Assembly (NCBI RefSeq): GCF_018221465.1
Contig: NZ_JAAIKR010000011.1
Span: 1 to 64,000 of the forward strand
DNA length: 64,000 bases
Source of the DNA: Shewanella intestini
Lineage (GTDB): Bacteria; Pseudomonadota; Gammaproteobacteria; Enterobacterales; Shewanellaceae
Direction: 5' to 3'
Made by a program: the position numbers and the translations under genes. The notes under the pieces are model-generated. The model did not search any database. It was not told where the DNA came from and saw nothing but the letters and a program-made list of their open reading frames with translations. Of this stretch, positions 1 to 9,307 are shown piece by piece (the stretch's first letter is position 1; each line of letters opens with the position of its first letter).

Positions 1-63
1 AAACACAGTATCGCCGATGGTAGTGTAGGGTCTCCCTATGTGAGAGTAGGTCATTTCCAGGCG
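1..63 (+). rRNA. rrf: 5S ribosomal RNA, 3' end (partial)
   Basis: The first 63 bases match the 3' half of a gammaproteobacterial 5S rRNA: the GCCGATGGTAGTGT block, the GGGTCTCCC loop, the GAGAGTAGG block and the closing CCAGGC stem. The 5' half and the rest of the rRNA operon lie before the window. The exact 3' end (61-64) is estimated by comparison with the E. coli molecule as I remember it. A tRNA-Asp follows about 100 bp downstream, as in many rRNA operons. Confidence 0.9.
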
Positions 64-166
64 CCAAATTAGCTTTCCTTTTTATAAAGAGAAAAGCGAG
101 TCTTCTAACGTTGACATGTTAGCGACTTAAAAAGCATTTAGCATCATGCGTAAGCACTTTGCTAAA

Positions 167-243
167 GGAGCGGTAGTTCAGTTGGTTAGAATACCGGCCT
201 GTCACGCCGGGGGTCGCGGGTTCGAGTCCCGTCCGCTCCGCCA
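167..243 (+). tRNA. tRNA-Asp (GUC)
   Basis: The 77-nt cloverleaf has acceptor arms GGAGCGG and CCGCTCC, a D-arm beginning TAGTTCAGTTGG, the anticodon stem CCGGC/GCCGG with GTC at 201-203, a TTCGAGTCC T-loop and an encoded CCA end at 241-243. It follows the 5S gene on the same strand with a hairpin terminator just after it, so it is probably the distal gene of the rRNA operon. Confidence 0.97.
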
Positions 244-253
244 ATATTACGAT

Positions 254-283
254 AAGCCCTAACAGCAATGTTAGGGCTTTTTC
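254..283 (+). terminator. Rho-independent terminator of the rRNA/tRNA-Asp operon
   Basis: A perfect 10-bp stem, AAGCCCTAAC (254-263) and GTTAGGGCTT (270-279), encloses a 6-nt loop and runs into a T tract. It begins 10 bp after the tRNA. Confidence 0.92.
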
Positions 284-311
284 GTGTCTGAGGTTTATAT
301 TGTAACTCTCA

Positions 312-401
312 TTTCATATCGTTCATGTTTTAAGAAAGTTTCCCTCTGTAACCATCCCTTATATCGATCATATTTTAAGAGAGTTTTCCTCGTTTAACCG
401 C
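312..401. repeat. Imperfect tandem duplication (about 41 bp) beside the IS remnant
   Basis: Two adjacent copies (about 312-352 and 360-401) share the order TATCG.TCAT.TTTTAAGA.AGTTT.CCTC.....AACC. The second copy runs into the 3' end of the transposase remnant. It is probably a local duplication of the old IS end. I see no gene in 284-367. Confidence 0.5.
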
Positions 402-1094
402 TCATACAATTTGGGCGGTAAATCATTCAGTGATTCATGCGGTCGATCATAATTATATTCTTTAATCCAACTATCTGTGATTTCCCTAACTTCAGTCAAG
501 CTATTGAACAAGTAACAGTCTAATACTTCATTTCGATAAGTGCGGTTGAATCGTTCAATATACGCATTTTGTGTAGGTTTCCCTGGCTTAATAAAATCTA
601 ACTTAATGCCATGTTGCTCTGCCCAAACCTCAAGTGCATGTGAGATAAACTCTGGCCCATTATCTTGTCTTAAGCGTTTGGGATAACCTCGATAGGCGGC
701 AATCCTATCGAGTACACGAATAACCCGTTGAGCAGGTAAGCTTGAGTCCACTTCTATAGCTAACGCTTCCCGATGATAATCATCAATGACATTAATCGTT
801 CTAAACGACTTGTCTGAAGACAAGTTGTCGCTCATAAAATCCATCGACCAGTATTCATTTACCTTTGCAGGAACAGATAGCGGCTCAGGCTTTCGAGAAG
901 GTAAGCGTTTTTTGCCTTTTCGAAGTAAGTTAAGCTTCAAACCACAATAAATACGATACACACGTTTATGGTTCCATTTATACCCTAGGAGTCGTAGTCG
1001 GTTAAATACCTTGCGAAATCCATAAGCCATATGCTTTTCAGCAATGTGTCAGATACTGCATCAATGATGTCATTATCATCGATACGTTTGAGTC
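368..1094 (-). pseudogene. IS3-family transposase OrfB remnant (frameshifted, 5' end lost)
   Basis: The intact part (1030 down to 368) encodes 220 residues of an IS3-family integrase-type transposase. It includes the HKRVYRIY region before the core, a first catalytic Asp in WSMDFMSD, a second in RQDNGPEF and a final Glu in NAYIERFNR. OrfB proteins of this family are usually 270-290 residues. Reading on upstream in a different frame (about 1094-1030) gives IDDNDIIDAVSDTLLKS, which continues the OrfB N-terminus, so there is a frameshift near 1030. No OrfA and no matching left end remain. It is a dead fragment of the IS407/IS2-like part of the family, downstream of the rRNA operon. Confidence 0.85.
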
Positions 1095-1257
1095 ATAATA
1101 AAATGTGCAACGACTATACGTAACGCATCACAAGCCAATAAAAGTGATTTTTTAGTTCAAAACAAAACATATATAACAAATATTTCTTTTAGTACTTTCT
1201 TATGTTCGTAAAGCCAGTAAAATATCATCTTTGATTTCTGTGTATCGATTGGACTAT

Positions 1258-1509
1258 ATGGATTGTCGTTTAGGTTGTGGCGCATGTTGTATTGCACCAT
1301 CTATCACAAGTGCTATACCTGGAATGCCGCATGGTAAACCAGCCGGAGTAAGATGTGTGCAACTTAATGATGATAATCTTTGTCAGTTATTTGGTTTACC
1401 AGAGCGTCCAAATGTTTGCAGTGATTTCTCTGCCTCTATTGACGTTTGTGGTAATACAAATCAACAAGCACTGATTTTAATAACTGAATTAGAGCAACAC
1501 ACGAGCTAA
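1258..1509 (+). CDS. YkgJ-family cysteine cluster protein
   Basis: This 83-residue protein starts MDCRLGCGACC, with Cys at 3, 7, 10 and 11 and further Cys in VRCVQL, NLCQLF and NVCSDF. That is the pattern of the YkgJ/UPF0153 family, thought to bind a metal or Fe-S cluster; the biochemical role is not known. I chose ATG 1258 because the family motif begins there. An in-frame TTG at 1231 would add nine unmatched residues. Neither start has a strong ribosome site. nsrR follows after 20 bp on the same strand, so the two may be co-transcribed. Confidence 0.8.
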   Translation: MDCRLGCGACCIAPSITSAIPGMPHGKPAGVRCVQLNDDNLCQLFGLPERPNVCSDFSASIDVCGNTNQQALILITELEQHTS

Positions 1510-1529
1510 CTATTCTTGGTGAAGGATTT

Positions 1530-1985
1530 ATGAAATTAACACGTTATACCGATTTTGGCATTCGTATTCTTATGTATGTGGCTATGCAGCCTGAACGAGA
1601 GGTGCTGTTTCGTATTTCTGAAGTCACAGAGGTGTTTGAGCTATCATCGAATCATGTTGCTAAGATTATTCATCATTTGGGCAAACTGGGTTACATTCAA
1701 ACTATTCGTGGTAAAAGCGGTGGTTTTAAGTTAGCTGTTGAAGCTAGTGAGATAAACCTAGGTACATTAGTTGGTCAGTTGGAAAATTCATTAGCTCCTA
1801 TTGATTGTAACGAACCTCGATGTCGATTCACTTCAGCTTGTGCCTTTAAAGGGATATTAGGAAAAGCGCTTGCAGCCTATATGGCCGTTTTAGCACAGTA
1901 CACTCTTGCTGATATTGTGGCTAATAAGGAAGAGTTAATATCTACACTGTCAGATTTGTCTATTCCAGTGTTAGAGGTTGCTTAA
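1530..1985 (+). CDS. nsrR: Nitric-oxide-sensing repressor NsrR (Rrf2 family)
   Basis: This 151-residue Rrf2-family DNA-binding protein has an N-terminal winged helix (about 1-80, with SSNHVAKIIHHLGKLGYI and the wing RGKSGGFKL). Three cysteines at 93, 98 and 104 (CNEPRC then C) are spaced as in the Fe-S ligands of E. coli NsrR. NsrR uses its cluster to sense NO and represses NO-detoxification genes. Length and motifs fit NsrR better than IscR, whose Cys spacing differs. The ribosome site GAAGGA lies about 6 nt before the ATG. The last 26 nt overlap the 3' end of the convergent yibQ gene. Confidence 0.88.
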   Translation: MKLTRYTDFGIRILMYVAMQPEREVLFRISEVTEVFELSSNHVAKIIHHLGKLGYIQTIRGKSGGFKLAVEASEINLGTLVGQLENSLAPIDCNEPRCRFTSACAFKGILGKALAAYMAVLAQYTLADIVANKEELISTLSDLSIPVLEVA

Positions 1986-2736
1986 CTGCAATTACTGGCG
2001 TGGGAATTTTTTGGCTTAATGCTATTAATGTTGATGTTTTAATTAACGCAATCCCGTTAGCTCGTAGTCGTTTTACATTGTTTTTTAAGTACTCAACGGT
2101 TTCCGGATATGGATGGCCGATGAGTACGACCCTTCCGTCTGTTTTGGCTTGCTCAATAGCCTGCGAAAACTGCCTTTCTAAAGCTTCAGTATTGGTTTCG
2201 TTATCTAAAAATATATGTCTAAAGGTAATCGGCACGCCTTCTCTTTGAGCTTGTTCTGCTGCCTTACTGTATTTTGTCGTTACACTGTCTACAAAGTAGA
2301 GATCTTTTTGTTTAAGACTTTGCATTACCCATTTCATTGGTGTTGATAATTGGGTAAACAAACTTCCCATATGGTTGTTAGCTCCTTTTGCGTAAGGAAT
2401 ATTTTCCACAGCTCGATTGATGACCTGTTTAACTTCGTTTTCATTCATTTGATTTGTTAAACCACCGGGCCCCAACTTACTGCCGTCTATTGCTTGCATT
2501 GGGATATGTAGCATGATCTCGTGACCATTATGAAAGCCTTGGTTGGCGAGGGTTCGGCCAAGTGGAGTGTGGGGTAATACTGATAAGGTAATGTTTGTGT
2601 CTAAGTTAAGGACTGCTTTATCTGTTTGGCGATAACCAATATCATCGATGATGATAGCGATATTGGCCGCAGATGATGTTTGGGTTGAACATAAGAAAAC
2701 CAGAGTAATAAAGAATAAGCGCACAGGTACCGTCAT
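1960..2736 (-). CDS. yibQ: YibQ-type divergent polysaccharide deacetylase family protein
   Basis: This 258-residue protein has a signal peptide (about 1-23, ending SSAA) and then the family's NIAIIIDDIGYR opening, with paired Asp at the putative metal site. HEIMLHIPMQA and GANNHMGS follow, and GHPYPET near the C-terminus. It belongs to DUF610/COG2861, related to polysaccharide deacetylases; the natural substrate is uncertain. It is the last gene of the minus-strand run gpmI-envC-S41 protease-yibQ, 7 bp after the protease stop, matching gpmM-envC-yibQ of E. coli. That context supports a role in cell-envelope maintenance. Confidence 0.88.
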   Translation of the reverse strand: MTVPVRLFFITLVFLCSTQTSSAANIAIIIDDIGYRQTDKAVLNLDTNITLSVLPHTPLGRTLANQGFHNGHEIMLHIPMQAIDGSKLGPGGLTNQMNENEVKQVINRAVENIPYAKGANNHMGSLFTQLSTPMKWVMQSLKQKDLYFVDSVTTKYSKAAEQAQREGVPITFRHIFLDNETNTEALERQFSQAIEQAKTDGRVVLIGHPYPETVEYLKNNVKRLRANGIALIKTSTLIALSQKIPTPVIAVKQPLTLE

Positions 2737-2743
2737 TTGTTAT

Positions 2744-3964
2744 TTAATTATTATTTTGCGATATCCAGTTAATAGCATAATTAAGTTGTGGATCTAGTTG
2801 CTGAATATCATTTTTATTTTGGTTAATTATAGGCACAGTTTTTAATGTTGATAAAGTGTTAAAATTTATTTTTATGTCTGGAACAATACCAATCTCATTA
2901 ATGTCGTTACCTTTTGGTGTCGTGTATTTGGCTATGGTTAGCTTGATGGCATTACCTTGTGACAGCATCGGAATGATACTTTGCACTGTGCCTTTACCAA
3001 AGCTGCTTTCGCCAATTACTACAGCGCGATTATTTTCTTGTAAGGCTGCAGCAAGTACCTCAGAAGCAGACGCTGAACCTTTATTAATCAGCAATACAAC
3101 AGGCAGAGAGCTAAAAATATGGTGGTTTGATGCATAATAGTCTTCATTTGCATCAAAGAAGCGTCCTTGCGTTGAGACAATTCGGCCTTTATCAATAAAT
3201 AGATCTGCTATTGATATTGCTTGATCAAGTAAGCCTCCGGGGTTGTTGCGCACATCAACGACTATGCCCTCCAGTGTTAATTCTTTCCAAACAATAGATT
3301 GTTTGAGTATTGCGTTAGCTGCCCCTTGTTGGAAATTTGCGATATGAATATAGCCCACATTATTGATGACCTGGGTCTCTATTGATTTAAGGTGAATAAC
3401 CGATGGCGATAAGGTGAGTTCTCTAGCTTCAACATTATTGTTTGAAGCCACAGTTATATGAATGGCTTGGTTTTGATTGCTATGCTGCTTTATAGACACT
3501 AATACATCATTTAAGTTGGATTCACTTACCTCAAGCTCATTAAAGTGAGTAATGATATCACCAGGCTTAATACCTGCTATTGCCGCTGGAGATGATGCAA
3601 AAGGCGTGACAATTGTAATTTTGCCATTGGCCGTGGCAACTTCAAAACCAAAGCCAAAATATTCCCCTTTGTTAGTGTCATTAAGGGATTGAAAGTCTTG
3701 TTTATTAAGAAAACCTGAGTAGGGGTCAAGGTGTTCAAAAATAGCGTCGATGGCAATTTTAATTAATTCGGACCGACTGACTTGATTAACATAATAAAGC
3801 TCAACGGTGTCAATGACATCTTGTAGCAGTGAAAAGTCATAATCATGTTGGTTGTCGGCATTATGTTGCGGATTAAGCGTGGTTTCTGAGCTAGATAAGC
3901 TGACAGATATAGCTACGATGATGCCTGCGATGAAGCACAATAGGTAACGGAAATATTGAAGCAT
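2744..3964 (-). CDS. S41-family carboxy-terminal processing peptidase
   Basis: This 406-residue CtpA/Prc-type serine protease has an N-terminal membrane or signal segment (about 5-25) and a PDZ domain (about 105-180, with GIKPGDIITHFN). The S41 catalytic core has GSASASEVLAAALQ, with the likely nucleophile Ser299, and SFGKGTVQ with Lys324. That 25-residue Ser-Lys spacing matches E. coli Prc. It acts in the periplasm, cutting proteins from the C-terminus. It lies 77 bp after envC and 7 bp before yibQ; in many gammaproteobacteria such a protease sits beside envC, suggesting a role in controlling murein hydrolysis. The final 50 residues are poorly conserved. Confidence 0.9.
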   Translation of the reverse strand: MLQYFRYLLCFIAGIIVAISVSLSSSETTLNPQHNADNQHDYDFSLLQDVIDTVELYYVNQVSRSELIKIAIDAIFEHLDPYSGFLNKQDFQSLNDTNKGEYFGFGFEVATANGKITIVTPFASSPAAIAGIKPGDIITHFNELEVSESNLNDVLVSIKQHSNQNQAIHITVASNNNVEARELTLSPSVIHLKSIETQVINNVGYIHIANFQQGAANAILKQSIVWKELTLEGIVVDVRNNPGGLLDQAISIADLFIDKGRIVSTQGRFFDANEDYYASNHHIFSSLPVVLLINKGSASASEVLAAALQENNRAVVIGESSFGKGTVQSIIPMLSQGNAIKLTIAKYTTPKGNDINEIGIVPDIKINFNTLSTLKTVPIINQNKNDIQQLDPQLNYAINWISQNNN

Positions 3965-4041
3965 GACATCCCCCTAGATAAGGACGATGTCATCACTTAA
4001 TTCATACCAAAAGCAGATGTATGAGTGAGGCTGAAGTTAAT

Positions 4042-5202
4042 TTAGCGGCAGTAACGTGCTGGATTAACGGCTTGTCCTTTGTGTCGTATTTCAAAGTATA
4101 GGCCAGGTTCGGTCTGTCCACCTGAACGACCAACTAACCCGATTGATTCACCTTTTGAAACAGCGTCACCCACTTCTCGTAATAATGCTTGGGCATGGCC
4201 ATAAAGACTCATGTAGCCTTTGCCATGATCAATGACCATGACCATCCCAAAACCGCGTAACCAGTCAGAGTAAATCACCTTACCAGGCGCAATAGCGTTG
4301 ATGTTTTGTCCTTCAGGTGCTGACAATATGGTGCCTTTCCAGTGGATTTGTCCTGAACGCAGGCTACCAAATTTTTTCGTAACTCTACCCTTTGTTGGCC
4401 ATTTTAAACTGCCTCTGCGTGTGGTTAGTCCTGACATGCTTGGGCTGCTTTTGGCTACTTGCATCGCATTGGTTACAATTTGCTTTAAGCTGGCTTCTTC
4501 AATTTGTAGTTGTTCAAGTTGGGCGCCTTTACTTGATAACGTGCGTTGAATTTGGGTTAACGTGCGTTGTCGCTGAGCTTGTTCACTACTTAATGATTTA
4601 GCCTGTTTTTGCTGCGACAGCATTGTGGCGTTGAGTTTCTGTTGTTGCTGTCGTTGTTGATTTTTAAGGGTTTCCAGCTTGTCTTTGGTGGCTTTTAATT
4701 CACTGATGGCCTTCATTCGGGCATCATTTAAATATTGGTAATAAGTCAGCATGCGTTCAATCGTAGCGGGGTTTTGTTGATTGAGCAGCATTTTGCTGTA
4801 GTCATGGTTGCCAGCCAAATAGGCGCTAGATAATTGTTTTGAAAGAGTTTGTTGTTGTTCTTGTCTAAGGGTGTCTAATTGTTGTTGTTGTTGATTGAGC
4901 GTAATTAACTCACTGTTTAATTTCGTTAATTCTTTTTTAGTACGATTGACCTTCTGCGCGGCATTTGCAATGGCTTTTTCGTCACTTTTTAGTAAAGACA
5001 TGAGTTTTTCACGTTGCTTTGTGGTGTCTTTAAGTACATTTTGCTGTTTTGAAATTTGCGCTTGAATTGATTTCAGCTCTGACTGACGCTGAGACAGATC
5101 AGCTGCCTGAGCAGGAAAAATCAGGAACATAAAGCCAGCAATGATGCTGGCTTTAACAAGGTATCGAGTTATCACGGGGTTACTTTTACTCTTTAATATC
5201 AA
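4042..5202 (-). CDS. envC: Murein hydrolase activator EnvC
   Basis: This 386-residue protein has a signal peptide (about 1-33, cleavage after PAQAA). A long Gln/Lys-rich coiled coil (about 35-250) recruits the protein to FtsEX in the family. The C-terminal LytM/M23 domain (about 265-386) contains [14 protein letters not shown] and ends NPARYC. EnvC's LytM domain is catalytically dead and instead activates the amidases AmiA/AmiB at the division septum. The first 17 nt overlap the end of gpmI, suggesting translational coupling. Its length is close to E. coli EnvC. Confidence 0.93.
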   Translation of the reverse strand: MILKSKSNPVITRYLVKASIIAGFMFLIFPAQAADLSQRQSELKSIQAQISKQQNVLKDTTKQREKLMSLLKSDEKAIANAAQKVNRTKKELTKLNSELITLNQQQQQLDTLRQEQQQTLSKQLSSAYLAGNHDYSKMLLNQQNPATIERMLTYYQYLNDARMKAISELKATKDKLETLKNQQRQQQQKLNATMLSQQKQAKSLSSEQAQRQRTLTQIQRTLSSKGAQLEQLQIEEASLKQIVTNAMQVAKSSPSMSGLTTRRGSLKWPTKGRVTKKFGSLRSGQIHWKGTILSAPEGQNINAIAPGKVIYSDWLRGFGMVMVIDHGKGYMSLYGHAQALLREVGDAVSKGESIGLVGRSGGQTEPGLYFEIRHKGQAVNPARYCR

Positions 5203-6730
5203 TAATGCAGCGGCCAGTCATCTCAGTTGGCACGCTTTGGCCGATCAACGATAACATAGTTGGTGCAATATCGCTTAATCGCCCATTATCTTTTATTTCA
5301 GCGTTGCGGCCGACATAAATAAATGGCACTAGCTCACTGGTATGCGCGGTGTGTGCTTGACCTGTTGTTTCATCGGTCATTTGTTCTGCGTTACCGTGGT
5401 CAGCAGTAATTAAGCATTCACCACCCACTTTTTCAAGGGCACTTATTACCCGGCCAATGCAAGTATCAACAGCTTCACAAGCTTTTACAGCGGCATCAAA
5501 GTTACCAGTATGGCCGACCATGTCACCATTTGGGTAATTACAAATAATCACATCAAATTCAGTTGATTCAATGGCATCTACTAATTTGTCGGTTAACTCT
5601 TGTGAGCTCATTTCTGGTTGTAGATCGTATGTTGCGACTTTTGGTGATTCAATTAAGATGCGTTCCTCACCGTCAAATGGCTGTTCTTTGCCACCATTAA
5701 AAAAGAATGTTACATGAGCATATTTTTCTGTTTCTGAAATACGTAATTGTTTTTTACCTGCTTGCTGCAGTGTTTCACCCAACGTATTGACTAAATCTGT
5801 TGATGGATATGCAATGGCGGCATTAATGTCGGCGGCATATTCCGTTAGCATGACAAAGTTAATTGCAGGTATTTTTTGACGGCTAAAGCCATTGAAATCG
5901 GTATCAACAAAGCTGCGCGTAATTTGACGTGCACGATCTGCTCTAAAATTCATAAACACTAATGTGTCATTGTCATTTAAGGTGGCAATGTTGCCATTTG
6001 TATCGGTAATTGTGGTGGCCGCGACAAACTCATCGTTTTCATCACGAAGATACGCCTTCTCTAGCGCGTCAACTGCATTGGTATAAGTGTGCTCGGCTTT
6101 ACCTTGGGTGATTAAGTCATATGCTTGGCTCACTCGATCCCAACGATTGTCTCTATCCATCGCGTAGTAGCGGCCAATTAATGATGCTATTTGACCACAG
6201 CCTAACTTAGCGAATAACTCATCGAAGTGCGTTAGACTATTTTTAGCGCTACGCGGCGGCGTGTCACGGCCGTCTAAAAAAGCGTGTAGGTACACTTTTT
6301 TAGCACCGCGTTGAACGGCCATTTTACACATTGCTTCGATATGTTCTTCATGACTATGTACGCCACCTGCAGATAGTAACCCCATGATGTGCACCGCACC
6401 CTCTTTGGCTACGGCTTTATCGATAGCGGCAATTAAACTGGCATTTTGTTCAAATTCATTATCTTCAATGGCTTTGCTAATACGGGTAAGTTCTTGATAG
6501 ACAATACGCCCTGAGCCGATATTGATATGGCCCACTTCTGAATTGCCCATTTGTCCATCAGGCAGTCCAACATCAATACCTGATCCAGAAATAAGGTTGT
6601 GTGGGTAATTGGCATTAAGGTTATCTAAAACCGGTGTATTCGCGTGGAAGATGGCGTTGTCTTTTGGGTTAGTACGTGAACCCCAGCCATCTAAAATCAA
6701 TAAAGCCAGTGGGCGTTTTGCTGTTGTCAT
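5186..6730 (-). CDS. gpmI: 2,3-bisphosphoglycerate-independent phosphoglycerate mutase
   Basis: This 514-residue cytosolic glycolytic enzyme interconverts 3- and 2-phosphoglycerate using a phosphoserine intermediate and two Mn ions. LLILDGWG gives a metal Asp at 14, and [12 protein letters not shown] has the nucleophile Ser at 64. [16 protein letters not shown] and the C-terminal ITADHGNAE and [10 protein letters not shown] metal motifs are all present. Length is standard for GpmI/GpmM. It is first in the gpmI-envC-protease-yibQ run. The ATG follows an AGAGGTAG ribosome site on the minus strand. Confidence 0.96.
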   Translation of the reverse strand: MTTAKRPLALLILDGWGSRTNPKDNAIFHANTPVLDNLNANYPHNLISGSGIDVGLPDGQMGNSEVGHINIGSGRIVYQELTRISKAIEDNEFEQNASLIAAIDKAVAKEGAVHIMGLLSAGGVHSHEEHIEAMCKMAVQRGAKKVYLHAFLDGRDTPPRSAKNSLTHFDELFAKLGCGQIASLIGRYYAMDRDNRWDRVSQAYDLITQGKAEHTYTNAVDALEKAYLRDENDEFVAATTITDTNGNIATLNDNDTLVFMNFRADRARQITRSFVDTDFNGFSRQKIPAINFVMLTEYAADINAAIAYPSTDLVNTLGETLQQAGKKQLRISETEKYAHVTFFFNGGKEQPFDGEERILIESPKVATYDLQPEMSSQELTDKLVDAIESTEFDVIICNYPNGDMVGHTGNFDAAVKACEAVDTCIGRVISALEKVGGECLITADHGNAEQMTDETTGQAHTAHTSELVPFIYVGRNAEIKDNGRLSDIAPTMLSLIGQSVPTEMTGRCIIDIKE

Positions 6731-6995
6731 TTTACTACCTCTTTATCGGCAAAGTTTTAAAGTGAAAATTGAATTGTATGAATATTACTACTTATTAGGC
6801 AGGGTAAAAAGAGATCGGACTATTTAGATGTAGTTTGTGTTATTAAATTTCGTCATCTATTACAAAAATTGCGGCTTAGATGTACAACCTCACGAAAAGC
6901 GTTTTTTAAAAAGATTGGCAGGTGAAACTTTAGTGGCAAAACTATATACTCGTGGGCTAATTATTGATGCAACTGTCCGGAAATAGGCTGTAAAC

Positions 6996-7430
6996 ATGCA
7001 AGAGTATATTCAATTTTTTCAAGCAAACCCTGTGTTAAGTTTAGCCTGGGTTGGCTTATTTGTTGCTGTTATTGTCACTTCAGTAAAAGCTGCTGTTTCG
7101 AAAGTAACTAATGTAAATCATCAAGAATTAACACAAATGGTAAATAAACAAAGTGCCGTTGTTGTTGATGTTCGAGGACGAGAAGATTATAAAAAAGGTC
7201 ACATTGTGGATGCCCTCAATGTGCCGTTATCAGAAATAAAAAATAATCAAGTCGCAAACCTTGAAAAGCATAAAAGCAGTCCCATTATAGTAGTATGTGA
7301 CGCGGGAATGACTTCATCGCAAGCTGCTCAACTCCTTATAAAACAAGGGTTTGAAAATGTAAGTAATTTGACAGGTGGCATGAGTGGTTGGAAAACAGCT
7401 AACTTACCTGTGATTAAGAGCAAGCGATAA
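6996..7430 (+). CDS. yibN: Membrane-anchored rhodanese-like protein (YibN)
   Basis: This 144-residue protein has an N-terminal membrane helix (about 13-35) followed by one rhodanese domain. The domain contains VVVDVRGREDYKKGHI and an active-site loop starting with Cys101 (CDAGMTSS). Single-domain rhodaneses move sulfane sulfur; the acceptor for YibN is not established. It lies upstream of secB and divergent from gpmI, the same order as gpmM/yibN/secB/gpsA in E. coli. That synteny is the main reason for the name. Confidence 0.88.
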   Translation: MQEYIQFFQANPVLSLAWVGLFVAVIVTSVKAAVSKVTNVNHQELTQMVNKQSAVVVDVRGREDYKKGHIVDALNVPLSEIKNNQVANLEKHKSSPIIVVCDAGMTSSQAAQLLIKQGFENVSNLTGGMSGWKTANLPVIKSKR

Positions 7431-7636
7431 GCTGCCCTGCTAAAGGCCATTGTAGTTTGTCATCAAATGACAATGGTTTAAATTATACCTTAACCTCATT
7501 GGCCGCGTGTTAACTTATCCACTGGAGGCGTAAGGTGGCGCATTAGGTATTGAATTAACGCAAATGGTTTTTTCAGTGCCATTTCGCTTATAGACAAGAA
7601 CAATAATCATATTATATTTATTTTAGGTAGAATATC

Positions 7637-8113
7637 ATGGCTGAAGAAGTAGCAAACAACGAAGAAAATCCACAATTCAACATTCAACGTATCTACACCA
7701 AAGATATTTCATTTGAAACGCCAAACAGCCCAGCTGTGTTTCAAAAAGAATGGAACCCTGAAGTTAAATTAGATCTAGATACTCGTAGCAATAAACTTGC
7801 TGAAGATGCTTACGAAGTTATTTTGTCACTCACTGTGACAGCCAAAAACGGTGACGAAACGGCTTTCCTATGTGAAGTACAGCAAGCGGGTATTTTCTCT
7901 ATCAACGGTTTAACTGAGCCACAACTTGCTCATTCTTTAGGTGCTTATTGCCCTAACGTATTATTCCCATATGCGCGTGAAGCGGTTAGCTCGTTAGTTT
8001 CTCGTGGTACTTTCCCACAACTGAACCTTGCACCGGTTAATTTTGACGCATTGTTTGCTCAATATGTTCAGCAACGTCAAGCTGAAGCTGCGCCAGCAGA
8101 AGCTAACGCATAA
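7637..8113 (+). CDS. secB: Protein-export chaperone SecB
   Basis: This 158-residue homotetrameric cytosolic chaperone holds preproteins unfolded and delivers them to SecA. The family blocks [37 protein letters not shown] and [11 protein letters not shown] are present, with an acidic/Ala-rich tail. The start follows TAGGTAGAA. gpsA begins 3 bp after the stop, so the two form an operon. Confidence 0.97.
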   Translation: MAEEVANNEENPQFNIQRIYTKDISFETPNSPAVFQKEWNPEVKLDLDTRSNKLAEDAYEVILSLTVTAKNGDETAFLCEVQQAGIFSINGLTEPQLAHSLGAYCPNVLFPYAREAVSSLVSRGTFPQLNLAPVNFDALFAQYVQQRQAEAAPAEANA

Positions 8114-8116
8114 TCG

Positions 8117-9133
8117 ATGAATAATCTTGCCGATATTACGGTACTAGGGGCGGGGTCTTATGGCACCGCCCTTGCTATATCTTTAGCGAGCAATGGCCAC
8201 CGTACCTTATTGTGGGGGCATGAAGCCGACCACATGCAAAAATTAGCGCAAGCGCGTTGTAATGCTGCATTTCTACCGGGAATTGCGTTTCCTGAAAATT
8301 TAGAAATTGAAGCTGACTTAAGCAAGGCGTTAGCAGCAAGTAAAAATGTGCTGATTGTTGTGCCCAGCCATGTATTTGGTGATGTATTAACGTTGGCAAA
8401 ACCATTACTGCGTTCTGACTCTCGTATTGTTTGGGCAACCAAAGGATTAGAGCCAGAAACCGGTCGATTATTACAAGATGTCGCTATTGAACACCTAGGC
8501 GAGCAATTTCCGCTTGCCGTGTTATCAGGGCCGACATTTGCTAAAGAACTTGCTGCAGGTATGCCGACAGCAATTTCAGTGGCGGGCACTTGCCCAGACT
8601 TTACCAATGATTTAGTTGAGCTACTGCACAGCCCCAAACGTTTGCGGGTTTATGCCAACAAAGACTTTATTGGTATGCAATTGGGCGGCGCGGTTAAAAA
8701 TGTGATTGCCATTGGCGCTGGTATGTCCGATGGTATCGGCTTTGGCGCTAACGCTCGCACGGCATTAATCACCCGTGGCCTAGTTGAGCTTACTCGTTTA
8801 GGGGTGGCGTTAGGCGCTGACAATAATACCTTTATGGGGATGGCAGGATTAGGCGACTTAGTGCTCACTTGTACTGATAACCAATCTCGTAACCGCCGAT
8901 TTGGCCTAGCACTAGGTAAGGGTTGTGATGTCAACACGGCTCAAGATGAAATTGGACAAGTGGTAGAAGGTTACCGAAATACTAAAGAAGTCTATACCTT
9001 AGCTAAACGCCTTGGTGTTGAAATGCCAATTACAGAACAAATTTATCAAGTGCTATATCAAGACAAACATCCTAAAGAAGCGGCTAAAGAGCTACTTGGA
9101 CGGGATAAAAAGTCTGAGTCAACACAAGGTTAA
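8117..9133 (+). CDS. gpsA: Glycerol-3-phosphate dehydrogenase [NAD(P)+]
   Basis: This 338-residue enzyme reduces dihydroxyacetone phosphate to sn-glycerol-3-phosphate for phospholipid synthesis. The N-terminal Rossmann fold shows [10 protein letters not shown] (about 9-18) and VVPSHVF. The catalytic domain has [16 protein letters not shown] with the key Lys, and [11 protein letters not shown]. Length is normal. It lies 3 bp after secB and is followed by a hairpin terminator. Confidence 0.97.
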   Translation: MNNLADITVLGAGSYGTALAISLASNGHRTLLWGHEADHMQKLAQARCNAAFLPGIAFPENLEIEADLSKALAASKNVLIVVPSHVFGDVLTLAKPLLRSDSRIVWATKGLEPETGRLLQDVAIEHLGEQFPLAVLSGPTFAKELAAGMPTAISVAGTCPDFTNDLVELLHSPKRLRVYANKDFIGMQLGGAVKNVIAIGAGMSDGIGFGANARTALITRGLVELTRLGVALGADNNTFMGMAGLGDLVLTCTDNQSRNRRFGLALGKGCDVNTAQDEIGQVVEGYRNTKEVYTLAKRLGVEMPITEQIYQVLYQDKHPKEAAKELLGRDKKSESTQG

Positions 9134-9152
9134 TCGTCAGTGTAATGGCCAT

Positions 9153-9182
9153 TAAAGGGTGCTAATATAGCGCCCTTTTTTA
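9153..9182 (+). terminator. Terminator after secB-gpsA
   Basis: A GC-rich hairpin, AAAGGGTGCT with AGCGCCCTTT around AATAT, ends in a T run about 20 bp after the gpsA stop. Confidence 0.85.
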
Positions 9183-9307
9183 TGCCTGTGGAAAATGCGA
9201 TACCTTTAATACGTAGCCTTTTATGCAATGTATTGTTGAGCACTGCATCTCGCGGTGACTATTTTGTATGAGTTAAACCAGCCTCAATTGAGTAAGAGAG
9301 ATAAACC

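Noticed and set aside
64-120. Possible terminator directly after the 5S rRNA
   Set aside because: The A/T-rich stretch around GCTTTCC...GAAAAGC gives only a weak stem, and tRNA-Asp follows on the same strand with a strong terminator of its own.
8158-8937. Long minus-strand frames inside gpsA
   Set aside because: They are antisense shadows of a clear glycerol-3-phosphate dehydrogenase gene.
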